From Acetobacter sp. UBA5411 (lineage in GTDB: Bacteria; Pseudomonadota; Alphaproteobacteria; Acetobacterales; Acetobacteraceae), in assembly GCF_002409645.1 (NCBI RefSeq), contig NZ_DHNR01000034.1, positions 108,233 to 172,232 of the forward strand: a stretch of 64,000 nucleotides of DNA, given 5' to 3'. The translations under genes were made by a program, and so were the position numbers. The notes under the pieces are model-generated. The model searched no databases, was not told the DNA's origin, and saw only the letters and a program-made list of their open reading frames with translations. Every line of letters starts with the position of its first letter. Within the stretch, counting starts at the first letter, position 1. This document shows positions 32,488 to 41,434 of this stretch, piece by piece.

Positions 32488-32990
32488 TTTCCGCTCTTCG
32501 CGCAGCATTTTCGTTCTCAGCAAATGTCGCAGACACCCTCAGCAATGGACTTTCTGAAGCTGCCGGCGCTGATGTCCAAAAGCGCTTGAAGCAAAATCTT
32601 TCAGGACAACCGCAAAATCATGAGCCGTCTGAGGGAGACAAAAAAGAGAAAGAAAAGGCGTCACAACCAGCAGTAACATTCACTATTCCCGAACATGCAG
32701 GCCCCATCAAAGAGCCGGAATTCAAACCAGAACCATTGCCACCGCTTCCGCCTAAACCGCCACCCTTACCGCCAAAAAAACTAGCCCCAATCAATAACGC
32801 ATCGAAACAGAAGCCGTTACCCGTTCAGGCCATGCCGCCGCCCCGTTCTTCAGTTTCCCGGCAGCCTCGCAAACCCGCATCGCAGCAACCGCGCACGGCT
32901 TTAGGAAAGATGGTGGCAGCGCAAGACAAAGCGCGCGCATCTGCATCAGAACAAAAACAAACAGAAAAGAAGGGCGGACGATCTATCTAG
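32478..32990 (+). CDS. Pro/Lys-rich protein with C-terminal ALGKMV tag
   Basis: 170 residues from a GTG start with GGAG nine bases before it. A short N-terminal helix (SALRAAFSFSANVADTLSNG) is followed by a long disordered Pro/Lys-rich stretch. The C-terminus reads RTALGKMVAAQDKARA and then a basic tail. The tag is nearly identical to those on the primase and on the protein at 61869. It overlaps the primase gene. A disordered linker plus a tag suggests an adaptor or a translocated partner, but no function can be read directly. Confidence 0.65.
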   Translation: MSIISALRAAFSFSANVADTLSNGLSEAAGADVQKRLKQNLSGQPQNHEPSEGDKKEKEKASQPAVTFTIPEHAGPIKEPEFKPEPLPPLPPKPPPLPPKKLAPINNASKQKPLPVQAMPPPRSSVSRQPRKPASQQPRTALGKMVAAQDKARASASEQKQTEKKGGRSI

Positions 32991-32993
32991 CAA

Positions 32994-33031
32994 AAAATAA
33001 AAGCCCCGTAATTATTCGGGGCTTTTATTTT
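32994..33031. terminator. bidirectional terminator between convergent genes
   Basis: AAAATAAAAGCCCCG and its exact complement form a 15-bp stem with an 8-base loop, flanked by A- and T-runs on either side. It separates the plus-strand primase operon from the minus-strand antirepressor. Confidence 0.92.
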
Positions 33032-33048
33032 GTTTCCGTGCAATACCC

Positions 33049-34101
33049 TTAATAATATTCAGTGCGATGTTTCTCAGCTTCGGCTTGATACGCCTCAAAC
33101 TCTGCCTGCCTTTGCAGTTCGCGCCGCTCTGCATCGCGTCTGTATCTCGCTCGCGTGCCGTCCTCGACGCGATGACCAGCAAAGGTTGAGGGCACGGGCG
33201 CTGGCATAGAAACATCGGCGTTGGCCCTAAGCGCCGCCGGCACGAGACGCGCGAGTTTTGCCAAACCCTTCGATGTGACCCTGACCTGTTCTGTAATTCT
33301 CTCTTCGCCGTTTGGTGCCATGATCACTGAAATCTTGTGTGTCAGATAACCAGATTTGATCTTGTCTTGATATGCCGCGAGAGGCGATTTTCCGCGCCGG
33401 AAAAGCCACCCTTCCCGGCGCAGCAATGCCATAAATTTTCGTGGTGCGACGCCGATATTTTTGGCTGCATCTGAGAGCGTGAGGGTGCCTTCCGCATAAA
33501 TCAGACGGTCGTGAATCGCGGCCCTGGGCATACTGTAATTCAAGAGGTCTGTCTGAGAATGGATAGTCTCCAGGCGCTCTTGCGCGAGAGCCTGATTCTC
33601 AGCGACTAGACCCTGAAGTCCATTGATGACCGCAAGCGCCTGTTCAGCAAGCAACGCCGGCATGGATGGCGCAGGGGATGGTTCAGGAGCCGGCTGGGTG
33701 TGGTATGATCCCGTGCGCCGGATACTCGGCAGGACTTCTGACGTGATCCACTTCTTGAATCGCCTGGCCTCCGGCTTCCGGCTGGTGATTGTCAGACTAT
33801 AGACCCCGGACTCATTGATCAGCGTCGGGGCTGCGCCATGACCGAAAAAATGGCGGTTTTCTGCACCCTCGGTATTACCGAGGGTCATTTTTTCGTCGGC
33901 GTCGAGGCGAGATGCCGCGTCGGATGGATTGCGGATGTCAAGCACGCGGCACACGTCAGCGAGAACCCACCAAGGCGCATTGTCGATCATGACGATGCGG
34001 ATTGCGACGCCCTCGAATGGGTGTGCGGAAATCTGAGAGTTCGCGGCATGGGTGGAATGTGTGTTAAACAGGTCAGCTTGCATTTTGATGTGTCCCATCA
34101 T
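33049..34101 (-). CDS. phage antirepressor (BRO-N plus KilAC-type ANT domain)
   Basis: 350 residues. The N-terminal BRO-N domain shows WWVLADVCRVLDIRNPSDAA, DEKMTLGNTEG and INESGVYSLTITSRKPEA. The middle carries the antirepressor C-terminal type (LTLSDAAKNIGVAPRKFMALL, REGWLFRRG, then YLTHKISV and VTSKGLAKLARLV). The C-terminus is an Arg/Glu-rich helix. Such proteins relieve repression in phages and related elements. Within the BRO-N coding region the stretch encoding AENRHFFG contains a copy of the GCAGAAAACCGCCATTTTTT box seen in the intergenic arrays, next to a perfect palindrome. An ATG six codons inside is an alternative start. Confidence 0.88.
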   Translation of the reverse strand: MMGHIKMQADLFNTHSTHAANSQISAHPFEGVAIRIVMIDNAPWWVLADVCRVLDIRNPSDAASRLDADEKMTLGNTEGAENRHFFGHGAAPTLINESGVYSLTITSRKPEARRFKKWITSEVLPSIRRTGSYHTQPAPEPSPAPSMPALLAEQALAVINGLQGLVAENQALAQERLETIHSQTDLLNYSMPRAAIHDRLIYAEGTLTLSDAAKNIGVAPRKFMALLRREGWLFRRGKSPLAAYQDKIKSGYLTHKISVIMAPNGEERITEQVRVTSKGLAKLARLVPAALRANADVSMPAPVPSTFAGHRVEDGTRARYRRDAERRELQRQAEFEAYQAEAEKHRTEYY

Positions 34102-34294
34102 TGCAAGTTAGCCTCGGCCGGTCGCGCGGCCGGGGCGCCTGAGCGAATGCCCAAACACCAGTATATACACCCGATTTTCGCATGGCGCATAAATCGCGCA
34201 CCCATAAATGACAATGTCCCGGTTTAGTCCGAGATTTTATTGAATCGTGCGGAATCAGACGGAAGGTTCAGAGAGGCATAATGATTACGATATT

Positions 34295-34412
34295 CTGAAG
34301 GGGGCCTCCGAAGGGGTGGGGTGCAGGACGCGGCTGCCGCCGCTCGCGCGTTTACGAAGCGCCGCGCACACACCCCGGACAAATACAGAAGGGGCCTCTG
34401 CCCCCTTTTACA
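34295..34412. repeat. GC-rich hairpin module, copy 2 (short, diverged)
   Basis: It begins CTGAAGGGGGCCTCCGAAG, carries CGGCTGCCGCCG in the middle and ends GCCCCCTTTTACAG. It keeps the terminal inverted repeat and the internal motif of copy 1 but is shorter. It fills the gap between the antirepressor start and the HEPN-like gene, which otherwise holds nothing visible. Confidence 0.7.
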
Positions 34413-34414
34413 GT

Positions 34415-34981
34415 CTAGGTGAAAGTCCATTTTCCATAGAATCCATAGGGGCCTGTCCACCCCTTAATAAGTAATTTCTCCATTTTGGTTCGATACACCA
34501 GAATCATAGAACAATATCTTTTCCACAAGCGCATGGTGAATTGTCGTTCAAATTCAATGTCGTTTGCATGACGACCACAAGGGTATCGTGCCCAACTTTC
34601 ATTCCCACTTGAAAGCATGTCGAACACCCATTTATCTCGGGATTTGTATGGAATAAGAGAGGTTCTCTCGGCTAATCTCCAAAGGTTATGCGTGGCTATT
34701 TTTTTGTCTATGCGCCCTTCGGAAACAAGAGAAGGGTCTTCGTAAATACAAAATGCTTTCAGCATATTTTCCATCGCGAAAGCGGCTAGAAGGAAAGTGC
34801 CTTTATTCGCATCATCCCAAACCATCACCGGCTGGCCATCTTTCATTAAGGTCGTATGACCCCGCCCTCGGTTATTCCAAAGAATTAAAGCCTGCGAATG
34901 TAGATTATTAGATGTGCGATACCATTGATGTGGATTAGCCGCATCCAAAAACCTCTCCTTCTGTTCGTCATTGAACGACAT
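34415..34981 (-). CDS. HEPN-like protein, possible RNase or defence partner
   Basis: 188 residues. The pattern FLLAAFAMENMLKAFCIYED, then KKIATHNLWRLAERTSLIPY and ARYPCGRH is the helical arrangement of HEPN-domain proteins. RYPCGRH reads as R-X5-H, close to the HEPN catalytic motif. Such domains often act as RNases in toxin-antitoxin or abortive-infection settings. It stands next to, and divergent from, the methyltransferase-helicase-nuclease operon. The fold call is by eye from short motifs. No antitoxin-like partner is adjacent on the same strand. Confidence 0.6.
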   Translation of the reverse strand: MSFNDEQKERFLDAANPHQWYRTSNNLHSQALILWNNRGRGHTTLMKDGQPVMVWDDANKGTFLLAAFAMENMLKAFCIYEDPSLVSEGRIDKKIATHNLWRLAERTSLIPYKSRDKWVFDMLSSGNESWARYPCGRHANDIEFERQFTMRLWKRYCSMILVYRTKMEKLLIKGWTGPYGFYGKWTFT

Positions 34982-35173
34982 TGTGCTGATAACCTCTCCG
35001 CCTTAAAATCGTTATGCTTTATTATTACGTAAACATATTGACTCGCCGACGGGAATAGTCTGCCAGACCGCAACCCAGAACACGATTCCGTCCCATAGCC
35101 TCTTGTTCTAAACAGATATAAGATCAGCGGGCCATGTGGTGACTGTCGAGATAGAAATGGGGTTGGGTAGGCG

Positions 35174-37918
35174 ATGAACGCCGTAGAGATTGAAGAAGCA
35201 GTATCCGCGCTTGCGGAGCAACCATTTGATGCAGAAGAGTTTCCTTACCTTTTTCTCCTGGCCTTCGGCAACAAAGACACTACCATCAAGCGTCTCCGGG
35301 CCGCCAAAGGCTCAACCAATGCCTCTGACATCCCAGGTGCCGTCCTCCAGCGGAATAACATCCATATTGCGACCTGCCCGCCCGGTGAGGTGACGCGGAC
35401 TTTGACCGCCCTCCGGGATAGCCCAGCCACGTCTAAGGCCAAGGCCAAGTTCATCCTGGCGACGGATGGTGAGACCTTCGAGGCGGAGGAATTGGATACA
35501 GGCGAGACCGTCGCCTGTGCCTATGCGGACTTCCCGAATCATTTCGGCGCGTTCCTTCCGCTTGCAGGCATCACGACGGTCAAGCAAATCCGCGAAAGTT
35601 CGTTCGATATTCGTGCGACCAGCAAGCTAAACCGGCTGTATGTCGAATTGCTGAAAGACAATCCCGACTGGGGAACTGCCGACCGCCGTCATGACATGAA
35701 CCATTTCATGGCCCGCCTGATCTTCTGCTTCTTTGCCGAAGACACGGATATTTTCCAGGAAGGTCACTCTTTCACAAACACGGTCGATACAATGACCGAG
35801 CGAGATTCGTCTAACACCCATGAAGTGATTGGCGAACTGTTCCGCGCAATGAACACCCCTACGGCAGAGCGAAAGAAAGCAGGCATTGCTCGTTACGCCG
35901 ATCGGTTCCCATACGTTAATGGCGGTCTATTTTCAGGCAGTCCCGAAGTGCCGCGTTTCAGTAAGATCGCCCGCTCGTATCTTATCCATATCGGCGCCCT
36001 CGACTGGACGAAAATCAACCCGGACATCTTCGGGTCTATGATCCAGGCCGTGGCAGATGATGAGGAACGTGGCGCACTTGGGATGCACTATACGAGCGTT
36101 CCCAACATCCTCAAGGTGCTGAATCCTCTCTTTTTGGATGATCTGCGGGCACGACTAGACGAGGCCGGTGACAATGCCCGGATGCTCTTAAACCTACGCA
36201 AGCGTATGGCGAGGATCAGGGTGTTCGATCCAGCATGTGGCAGCGGAAATTTCCTTGTTATTGCTTACAAGGAGATGCGAGCCATAGAGGCTGAGATCAA
36301 CAGCCGTCGCGGGGAAGCCGATCGTCCTTCAGAGATTCCCCTGACTAATTTCCGTGGAATAGAACTGCGCGATTTCCCGGCCGAGATTGCGCGTCTTGCG
36401 CTCATTATCGCAGAATTCCAATGCGATGTGCTGTATCGCGGTCAGAAACTGGCGCTGGCTGAGTTTCTGCCGCTAAATGCGGAAAACTGGATTACCTGCG
36501 GTAACGCTCTTCGCTTGGACTGGTTGAGTATATGTCCGCCGACAGGAACCGGCACTAAGCTAGTGAGTGACGACCTGTTTCAAACCCCGCTGGATCAACC
36601 CCAGATTGACTTCGATAATGAAGGTGGAGAAATATATATCTGCGGCAACCCACCTTACCTTGGAGCAAAGAAGAAAAGCTCCGCGCAAGCCGAGGATATG
36701 GACGCTGTAGGATTAGGTAATGCGCAGTTATTAGATTACGTATGTGCATTCATTGTGAAGGGACTTTCTCTTGTCGGACAAGAAAAATGTCGGATGGCAT
36801 TGGTATCGACCAGTTCTATATGTCAAGGCGAGCAAGTTTCACTACTTTGGCCAAAGATATTTTCGCAAGCGTCAATTTCCTTTGCTTATCGACCATTTAG
36901 ATGGGCAAATTCCGCAGCGAACAATGCGGGCGTTTATTGTACTATCATAGGGTTGGAGGCAGAAGAAAAAAAACCAAAACTTCTGTTTTTTGATGAACAG
37001 GCGCAAGAGTGTCAAAGTATAGCTCCCTATCTCATCTCAGGGCCAAAGGTAGTTTGTGAGCCGCGAGATAAACCGATCTCTAACATTAGCCCGATGAAGA
37101 TGGGTAGCAATCCGGTCGATGGCAAACGCCTGATTCTCGACGAAGAAAGTATCAAGTCTATATTAGAAAATAATCCGCATGCCGCCAAATTCATAAAAAA
37201 ATATGGCGGCACTCAAGAGCTTATTTCTGGAAATTCTCGCTGGTGCCTGTGGGTATCTGAAGCAGATGCTTCGGAGGCAACAGCAATCCCGGAGATACGT
37301 AAAATAGTTGATAAATGCCGATCATACAGAGAAGGCGCAGGGAGGGACGCCCGAAAGGCTGCACGCCGACCATATGCGTTTTGTTATTCGACATATGAAG
37401 AACAGGATTTCATACAAGTCGGCAACACAATCGGTAATGGCTTTGACTATGTTCCTGCTGACTTGAAGAAATCAGGTTATGTCTCCAATCATGCGGCATT
37501 TACAATATACGGAAAATCTTTGATTGAGTTTTCACTGGTTGTATCAACTATGCATAGGGTATGGGCGGAGACCATCGCAGGACGACTAGGAAATGGCATC
37601 CGTTACGGCAATACCGTAGTGTATAATACATTCCCCGTTCCCACTCTGACCGACAAGATGAAGGCCGACCTGACCCGTTGCGCTGAAGACATCCTGTTGG
37701 CACGCGAGGCTCATTTCCCCGCGACCATTGCGGAACTGTATGATCCCGAAAAAATGCCCGCCGATTTGCGTGAGGCGCACGACCGCAATGACGAAGTGCT
37801 GGAGCGCATCTACATTGGCCGACGTTTTCGCAATGATACGGAGCGACTGGAAAAACTGTTCGATCTCTATACCAAAATGACCGCCGGAACCGGATCGAAG
37901 AAGAAGGTAAAAGCCTGA
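35174..37918 (+). CDS. MmeI-like class I SAM-dependent DNA methyltransferase
   Basis: 914 residues with the layout of MmeI-type proteins: N-terminal domain, helical spacer (DMNHFMARLIFCFFAEDTDIF), and N6-adenine methyltransferase core. The core has motif I DPACGSGNF at residues 352-360 and motif IV NPPY at 492-495. A target-recognition region (FVYRPFRW-type segment FAYRPFRWANSAANNAGVY, then YGNTVVYNTFPVP) and a C-terminal helical domain follow. The MmeI nuclease signature D...ExK is not evident in the N-terminal domain, so this protein is probably methylation and recognition only. Its TGA overlaps the helicase ATG (TGATG). Confidence 0.88.
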   Translation: MNAVEIEEAVSALAEQPFDAEEFPYLFLLAFGNKDTTIKRLRAAKGSTNASDIPGAVLQRNNIHIATCPPGEVTRTLTALRDSPATSKAKAKFILATDGETFEAEELDTGETVACAYADFPNHFGAFLPLAGITTVKQIRESSFDIRATSKLNRLYVELLKDNPDWGTADRRHDMNHFMARLIFCFFAEDTDIFQEGHSFTNTVDTMTERDSSNTHEVIGELFRAMNTPTAERKKAGIARYADRFPYVNGGLFSGSPEVPRFSKIARSYLIHIGALDWTKINPDIFGSMIQAVADDEERGALGMHYTSVPNILKVLNPLFLDDLRARLDEAGDNARMLLNLRKRMARIRVFDPACGSGNFLVIAYKEMRAIEAEINSRRGEADRPSEIPLTNFRGIELRDFPAEIARLALIIAEFQCDVLYRGQKLALAEFLPLNAENWITCGNALRLDWLSICPPTGTGTKLVSDDLFQTPLDQPQIDFDNEGGEIYICGNPPYLGAKKKSSAQAEDMDAVGLGNAQLLDYVCAFIVKGLSLVGQEKCRMALVSTSSICQGEQVSLLWPKIFSQASISFAYRPFRWANSAANNAGVYCTIIGLEAEEKKPKLLFFDEQAQECQSIAPYLISGPKVVCEPRDKPISNISPMKMGSNPVDGKRLILDEESIKSILENNPHAAKFIKKYGGTQELISGNSRWCLWVSEADASEATAIPEIRKIVDKCRSYREGAGRDARKAARRPYAFCYSTYEEQDFIQVGNTIGNGFDYVPADLKKSGYVSNHAAFTIYGKSLIEFSLVVSTMHRVWAETIAGRLGNGIRYGNTVVYNTFPVPTLTDKMKADLTRCAEDILLAREAHFPATIAELYDPEKMPADLREAHDRNDEVLERIYIGRRFRNDTERLEKLFDLYTKMTAGTGSKKKVKA

Positions 37919-39972
37919 TGAATATTAAAACTCAATCCGTCCCTTCTGTCTCTGTCTCTTACGCGGCCAATGGGAGTTCAACCAAGGCCAATGCTATGGG
38001 GATGCGCCCCATGCAGGAACGCGCCTATGAAAAGCGCGGCGAACAGTATCTTCTCATCAAGTCTCCTCCAGCTTCGGGCAAAAGCCGGGCGCTTATGTTT
38101 ATCGCCCTCGATAAGCTGGCAAATCAGGGACTGAAGCAGGCCATTATCGTCGTGCCCGAAAAAAGCATCGGGGCAAGTTTCCATGACGAGCCTCTGACCC
38201 AGTTCGGTTTCTGGGAAGACTGGCACGTAGAACCCAGAAGAAACCTGTGTGATGCAGCCGGCGGTGATAATGGGGGCAAGGTCAATTCGGTCGAAGCGTT
38301 CCTGAAGAGTGACGACAAGGTGCTTGTCTGCACGCACGCCACCTTCCGCTTCGCCGTGGACAGGTTCGGCATTGAGGCTTTCGACGATCGTCTTATTGCC
38401 GTCGATGAGTTCCATCACGTCTCGTCAGATTCAGACAACAAACTGGGTCATCACCTCGGCGCGTTCATTGCCCGTGACAAAGTGCATATCGTCGCCATGA
38501 CCGGCTCATATTTCCGGGGCGACGCAGTCGATGTCTTGTCACCACAGGACGAGGCCAAGTTTGATACCGTAACCTATACCTATTACGAGCAGTTAAACGG
38601 CTATCGGTATCTCAAGCATCTCGACATCGGCTATTTCTTCTATTCCGGCTCCTACGCCGACGACATCCTGAAGGTTCTCGACCCAAAGCAAAAAACCATC
38701 ATTCACATCCCCAGCGTCAATTCGCGCGAAAGCACGAAGGACAAGATGAGGGAAGTGGAGCATATCATCGAGGCTCTGGGCGACTGGCAGGGGTCTGACC
38801 CTGTTACCGGCTTTCAGTTGGTAAAAACGGAAGACGGACGGACGTTGCGGATCGCTGATCTGGTGGACGATGACAAGAACAAGCGTGACCGCGTATCCAC
38901 CGCATTGAAAGACTCAACCCAGAAGAACAACCGCGACCATGTGGACATCATCATTGCCCTGGGCATGGCCAAGGAGGGCTTTGACTGGATTTGGTGCGAA
39001 CATGCGCTCACCGTTGGCTATCGATCCAGCCTGACCGAGATTATCCAGATCATAGGACGTGCTACCCGCGATGCGCCAGGGAAAACCCGCGCTCGCTTTA
39101 CAAACCTGATCGCCGAGCCAGATGCGTCGGAAGAGGCCGTAACCGAGGCCGTGAACGATACCCTTAAAGCCATTGCCGCCAGTCTGCTGATGGAACAGGT
39201 TCTCGCGCCACGATTCGAATTCAGATCGAAAGCGCCAACCAACGAACCGACTGAGGGATTCGATTATGGTGACGAAGGCTACCAACCAGATAAATGCAAT
39301 GTCGGGTTCAACGAAGAGAAAGGTAAATTCCAGATCGAAATTAAAGGTCTGGCTGAACCCAAAAGCGAAGAAGCAACCCGCATCTGCGAAGAAGACCTGA
39401 ACGAAGTCATTACCGCCTTTGTTCAAGACAAGACCGCTCTTGAACGTGGGCTTTTCGATAAAGAACTCGTTCCAGAGGAATTGACGATCTCCCGTATGGG
39501 AAAAATCATCAAAGACAAATATCCCGAACTGGATGAGGAAGATCAGGAAGCCGTTCGGCAGCACGCCATCGCGGCTCTGAATCTGACGCAACAGGCGGCT
39601 CATATTGCGACGAGTGGCGATGGAGAGCCAGGAGCCAACACGGCCCTGATCGATGGCGTGCGTAAATTCGCAATGGACGTGCGAGAACTGGACATTGATC
39701 TGATTGATCGCGTCAATCCGTTTGGTGAGGCTTATTCCATTCTGGCTAAAGCCATGAGCGAAGAGAGTCTGAAGCAGGTTGCGGCCGTAATCGGTGCCAA
39801 ACGTGCGACGATGACATTGGAAGAAGCGCGTGTTTTATCTAAACGAGCGTTGAAATTCATGCAGGAACGTGGCCGGCTCCCCTTTATAACATCGACTGAC
39901 CCCTGGGAGAAAAGCATGGCCGAGGGCGTTGCGTTCCTTGCTCGCATGAAGGCGGAGGCGGCTCGTGGCTAA
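37918..39972 (+). CDS. DEAD/DEAH-type helicase (superfamily 2) of a restriction-like system
   Basis: 684 residues. Motif I is SPPASGKS (K55, S56), motif II is DEFHH from residue 163, motif III is MTGSYFRG and motif VI is QIIGRATR at 377-384. These define an SF2 helicase/translocase like those of type III and type I restriction enzymes. The C-terminal half (after about residue 430) is acidic and helical and may contact partners. It is translated from the stop of the methyltransferase and overlaps the nuclease gene by eight bases, so the three products are made together. Confidence 0.88.
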   Translation: MNIKTQSVPSVSVSYAANGSSTKANAMGMRPMQERAYEKRGEQYLLIKSPPASGKSRALMFIALDKLANQGLKQAIIVVPEKSIGASFHDEPLTQFGFWEDWHVEPRRNLCDAAGGDNGGKVNSVEAFLKSDDKVLVCTHATFRFAVDRFGIEAFDDRLIAVDEFHHVSSDSDNKLGHHLGAFIARDKVHIVAMTGSYFRGDAVDVLSPQDEAKFDTVTYTYYEQLNGYRYLKHLDIGYFFYSGSYADDILKVLDPKQKTIIHIPSVNSRESTKDKMREVEHIIEALGDWQGSDPVTGFQLVKTEDGRTLRIADLVDDDKNKRDRVSTALKDSTQKNNRDHVDIIIALGMAKEGFDWIWCEHALTVGYRSSLTEIIQIIGRATRDAPGKTRARFTNLIAEPDASEEAVTEAVNDTLKAIAASLLMEQVLAPRFEFRSKAPTNEPTEGFDYGDEGYQPDKCNVGFNEEKGKFQIEIKGLAEPKSEEATRICEEDLNEVITAFVQDKTALERGLFDKELVPEELTISRMGKIIKDKYPELDEEDQEAVRQHAIAALNLTQQAAHIATSGDGEPGANTALIDGVRKFAMDVRELDIDLIDRVNPFGEAYSILAKAMSEESLKQVAAVIGAKRATMTLEEARVLSKRALKFMQERGRLPFITSTDPWEKSMAEGVAFLARMKAEAARG

Positions 39973-41173
39973 AGGTTTTACCGACGAAGATGATGCGCTC
40001 CTGTCGGCGCTGGGCGTTGAAGTCGAGACAAAGAAAGAAGCCTCTAAAACCCCAAAAGAAGAGCGCATTATAGCCGGGTTTGAGGAAATCCAGCGGTTTG
40101 TGGATGAACACGGACGCGCTCCCCGCCATGGGGAAGATCACGACATTTTCGAGCGTCTATATGCAGTCCGTCTCGATCGGCTTCGCTCGCAACCCGATTG
40201 CATGGCATTGCTTCTGCCTATGGATCATCAGGATATTCTCTCCAATGCTATTGTCATTGAAGAGATCGATGAAAACATTAGCGACGATGAACTGCTTTCC
40301 ATGCTCGGCGTGGACGGCATCGAGCAGAATTCAATCACTGAACTGCGCCATGTCCGTTCCACAGCAGAAAAGCGGGCAGCCGAGGAAATCGCCAACCGGG
40401 AGCGCTGTGAGGATTTCGATACTTTCAAGCCGCTGTTCAATGCAGTCCAGAGAGACATCGAGATCGGGACGCGCATTACTCGGCCGATCAGGAAAGAGGC
40501 CGGTTTTCTGAAGACCGACATCAGACCTGGTGAGTTCTTTATCCTTGGCGGTCAAACAGCATATGTTGCCGAGATTGGCGAGACCTTCAGAGCGCCCAAT
40601 GGTGAGAGTGATGCCCGTCTGCGCGTCATTTATTCCAATGGAACCGAAAGCAACATCCTGCTTCGTTCCCTTCAGCGTGCGCTTTACAAAGATGAAGCGA
40701 GCCGCCGAGTGTCAGAACCCAGTGCCGGGCCATTATTCGCCGGAGACAACGACGACGACGATCTTGCAAGCGGAACCATTTACGTTCTGAGAAGTGAATC
40801 CGACAATCCCATTGTCGCGGCTAACAGAGACCTTGTTCATAAGATCGGCGTAACTGGCGGAGACGTTGCTAAACGGATAGCTAATGCAAAACTTGATCCG
40901 ACGTTCCTGTTAGCTGATGTCGAGGTCGCGGCGACTTACAATCTGTTCAATATCAGCCGGACGAAACTTGAGAACATCATCCATCGTATTTTTGATCCGG
41001 CGCGACTGGACATTCAAATCGAAGATAGGTTCGGGAACCCCGTCATTCCGCGCGAATGGTTCCTTGTTCCCTTGTTTGTCATCAATGAAGCCGTGGAAAA
41101 AATCAAAGATGGGACAATAACCGGATACGTTTATGATCCCAAAAAGGCGTCGCTGGTCAAACGGAAGGGCTAA
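39965..41173 (+). CDS. GIY-YIG nuclease (T5orf172/MUG113 type)
   Basis: 402 residues from a GTG start inside the helicase gene. The C-terminal domain begins GTIYVLRS (Y273) and continues DLVHKIGVTGGDVAKRI (IG at 294-295, catalytic-type R304). It ends with LENIIHRIFDPARL, where E336 is the likely metal ligand. This is the GIY-YIG fold of the T5orf172 group. The N-terminal half is acidic and helical (DEDDALLSALGV and a second ALLSMLGV-like unit at DDELLSMLGVDG), perhaps for docking on the helicase. It should be the cutting subunit of the three-gene unit. Confidence 0.85.
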   Translation: MAKGFTDEDDALLSALGVEVETKKEASKTPKEERIIAGFEEIQRFVDEHGRAPRHGEDHDIFERLYAVRLDRLRSQPDCMALLLPMDHQDILSNAIVIEEIDENISDDELLSMLGVDGIEQNSITELRHVRSTAEKRAAEEIANRERCEDFDTFKPLFNAVQRDIEIGTRITRPIRKEAGFLKTDIRPGEFFILGGQTAYVAEIGETFRAPNGESDARLRVIYSNGTESNILLRSLQRALYKDEASRRVSEPSAGPLFAGDNDDDDLASGTIYVLRSESDNPIVAANRDLVHKIGVTGGDVAKRIANAKLDPTFLLADVEVAATYNLFNISRTKLENIIHRIFDPARLDIQIEDRFGNPVIPREWFLVPLFVINEAVEKIKDGTITGYVYDPKKASLVKRKG

Positions 41174-41207
41174 TACCCGGCGAAACGCTTCCCCATATTT
41201 TTTGTTG

Positions 41208-41354
41208 CTGAAGCAGTCCCAAGGGGGCCGGAAGGCGATGGGGGCAGGCCCGGCTCCGCCGGGGTGGTGTTGCGAAAGCATTAAACGACGTAACCGCCCA
41301 GGCCGGCGGCAGCCCGGCCAATCCCTGACCGCCCCGCCGAGGCCCCCTTCAGCT
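41208..41354. repeat. GC-rich hairpin module, copy 3
   Basis: The right end GAGGCCCCCTTCAGC pairs with a left end GCTGAAG...GGGGGCC that is interrupted by about ten bases. Inside are GGCCCGGCTCCGCCGG and CCGGCGGCAGCC. Same design as copy 1. Confidence 0.7.
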
Positions 41355-41365
41355 TCTCGAAACAC

Positions 41366-41399
41366 AAAGGGGCGCCCCGAAACCGGAGCGCCCCCTTTT
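41366..41399. terminator. GC-rich terminator between convergent operons
   Basis: AAAGGGGCGC and GCGCCCCCTTTT flank a loop of about ten bases. It should end the restriction-like operon on the plus strand and possibly also the exoprotein operon on the minus strand. Confidence 0.75.
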
Positions 41400-41434
41400 C
41401 TATCAGACGCAGCCCGAAGCCGCGCCGACCCAGA

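Noticed and set aside
35174..37918. Methyltransferase as a self-contained type IIG restriction enzyme
   Set aside because: The N-terminal D...ExK nuclease signature expected for MmeI is not visible, and a separate nuclease gene is translationally linked downstream.
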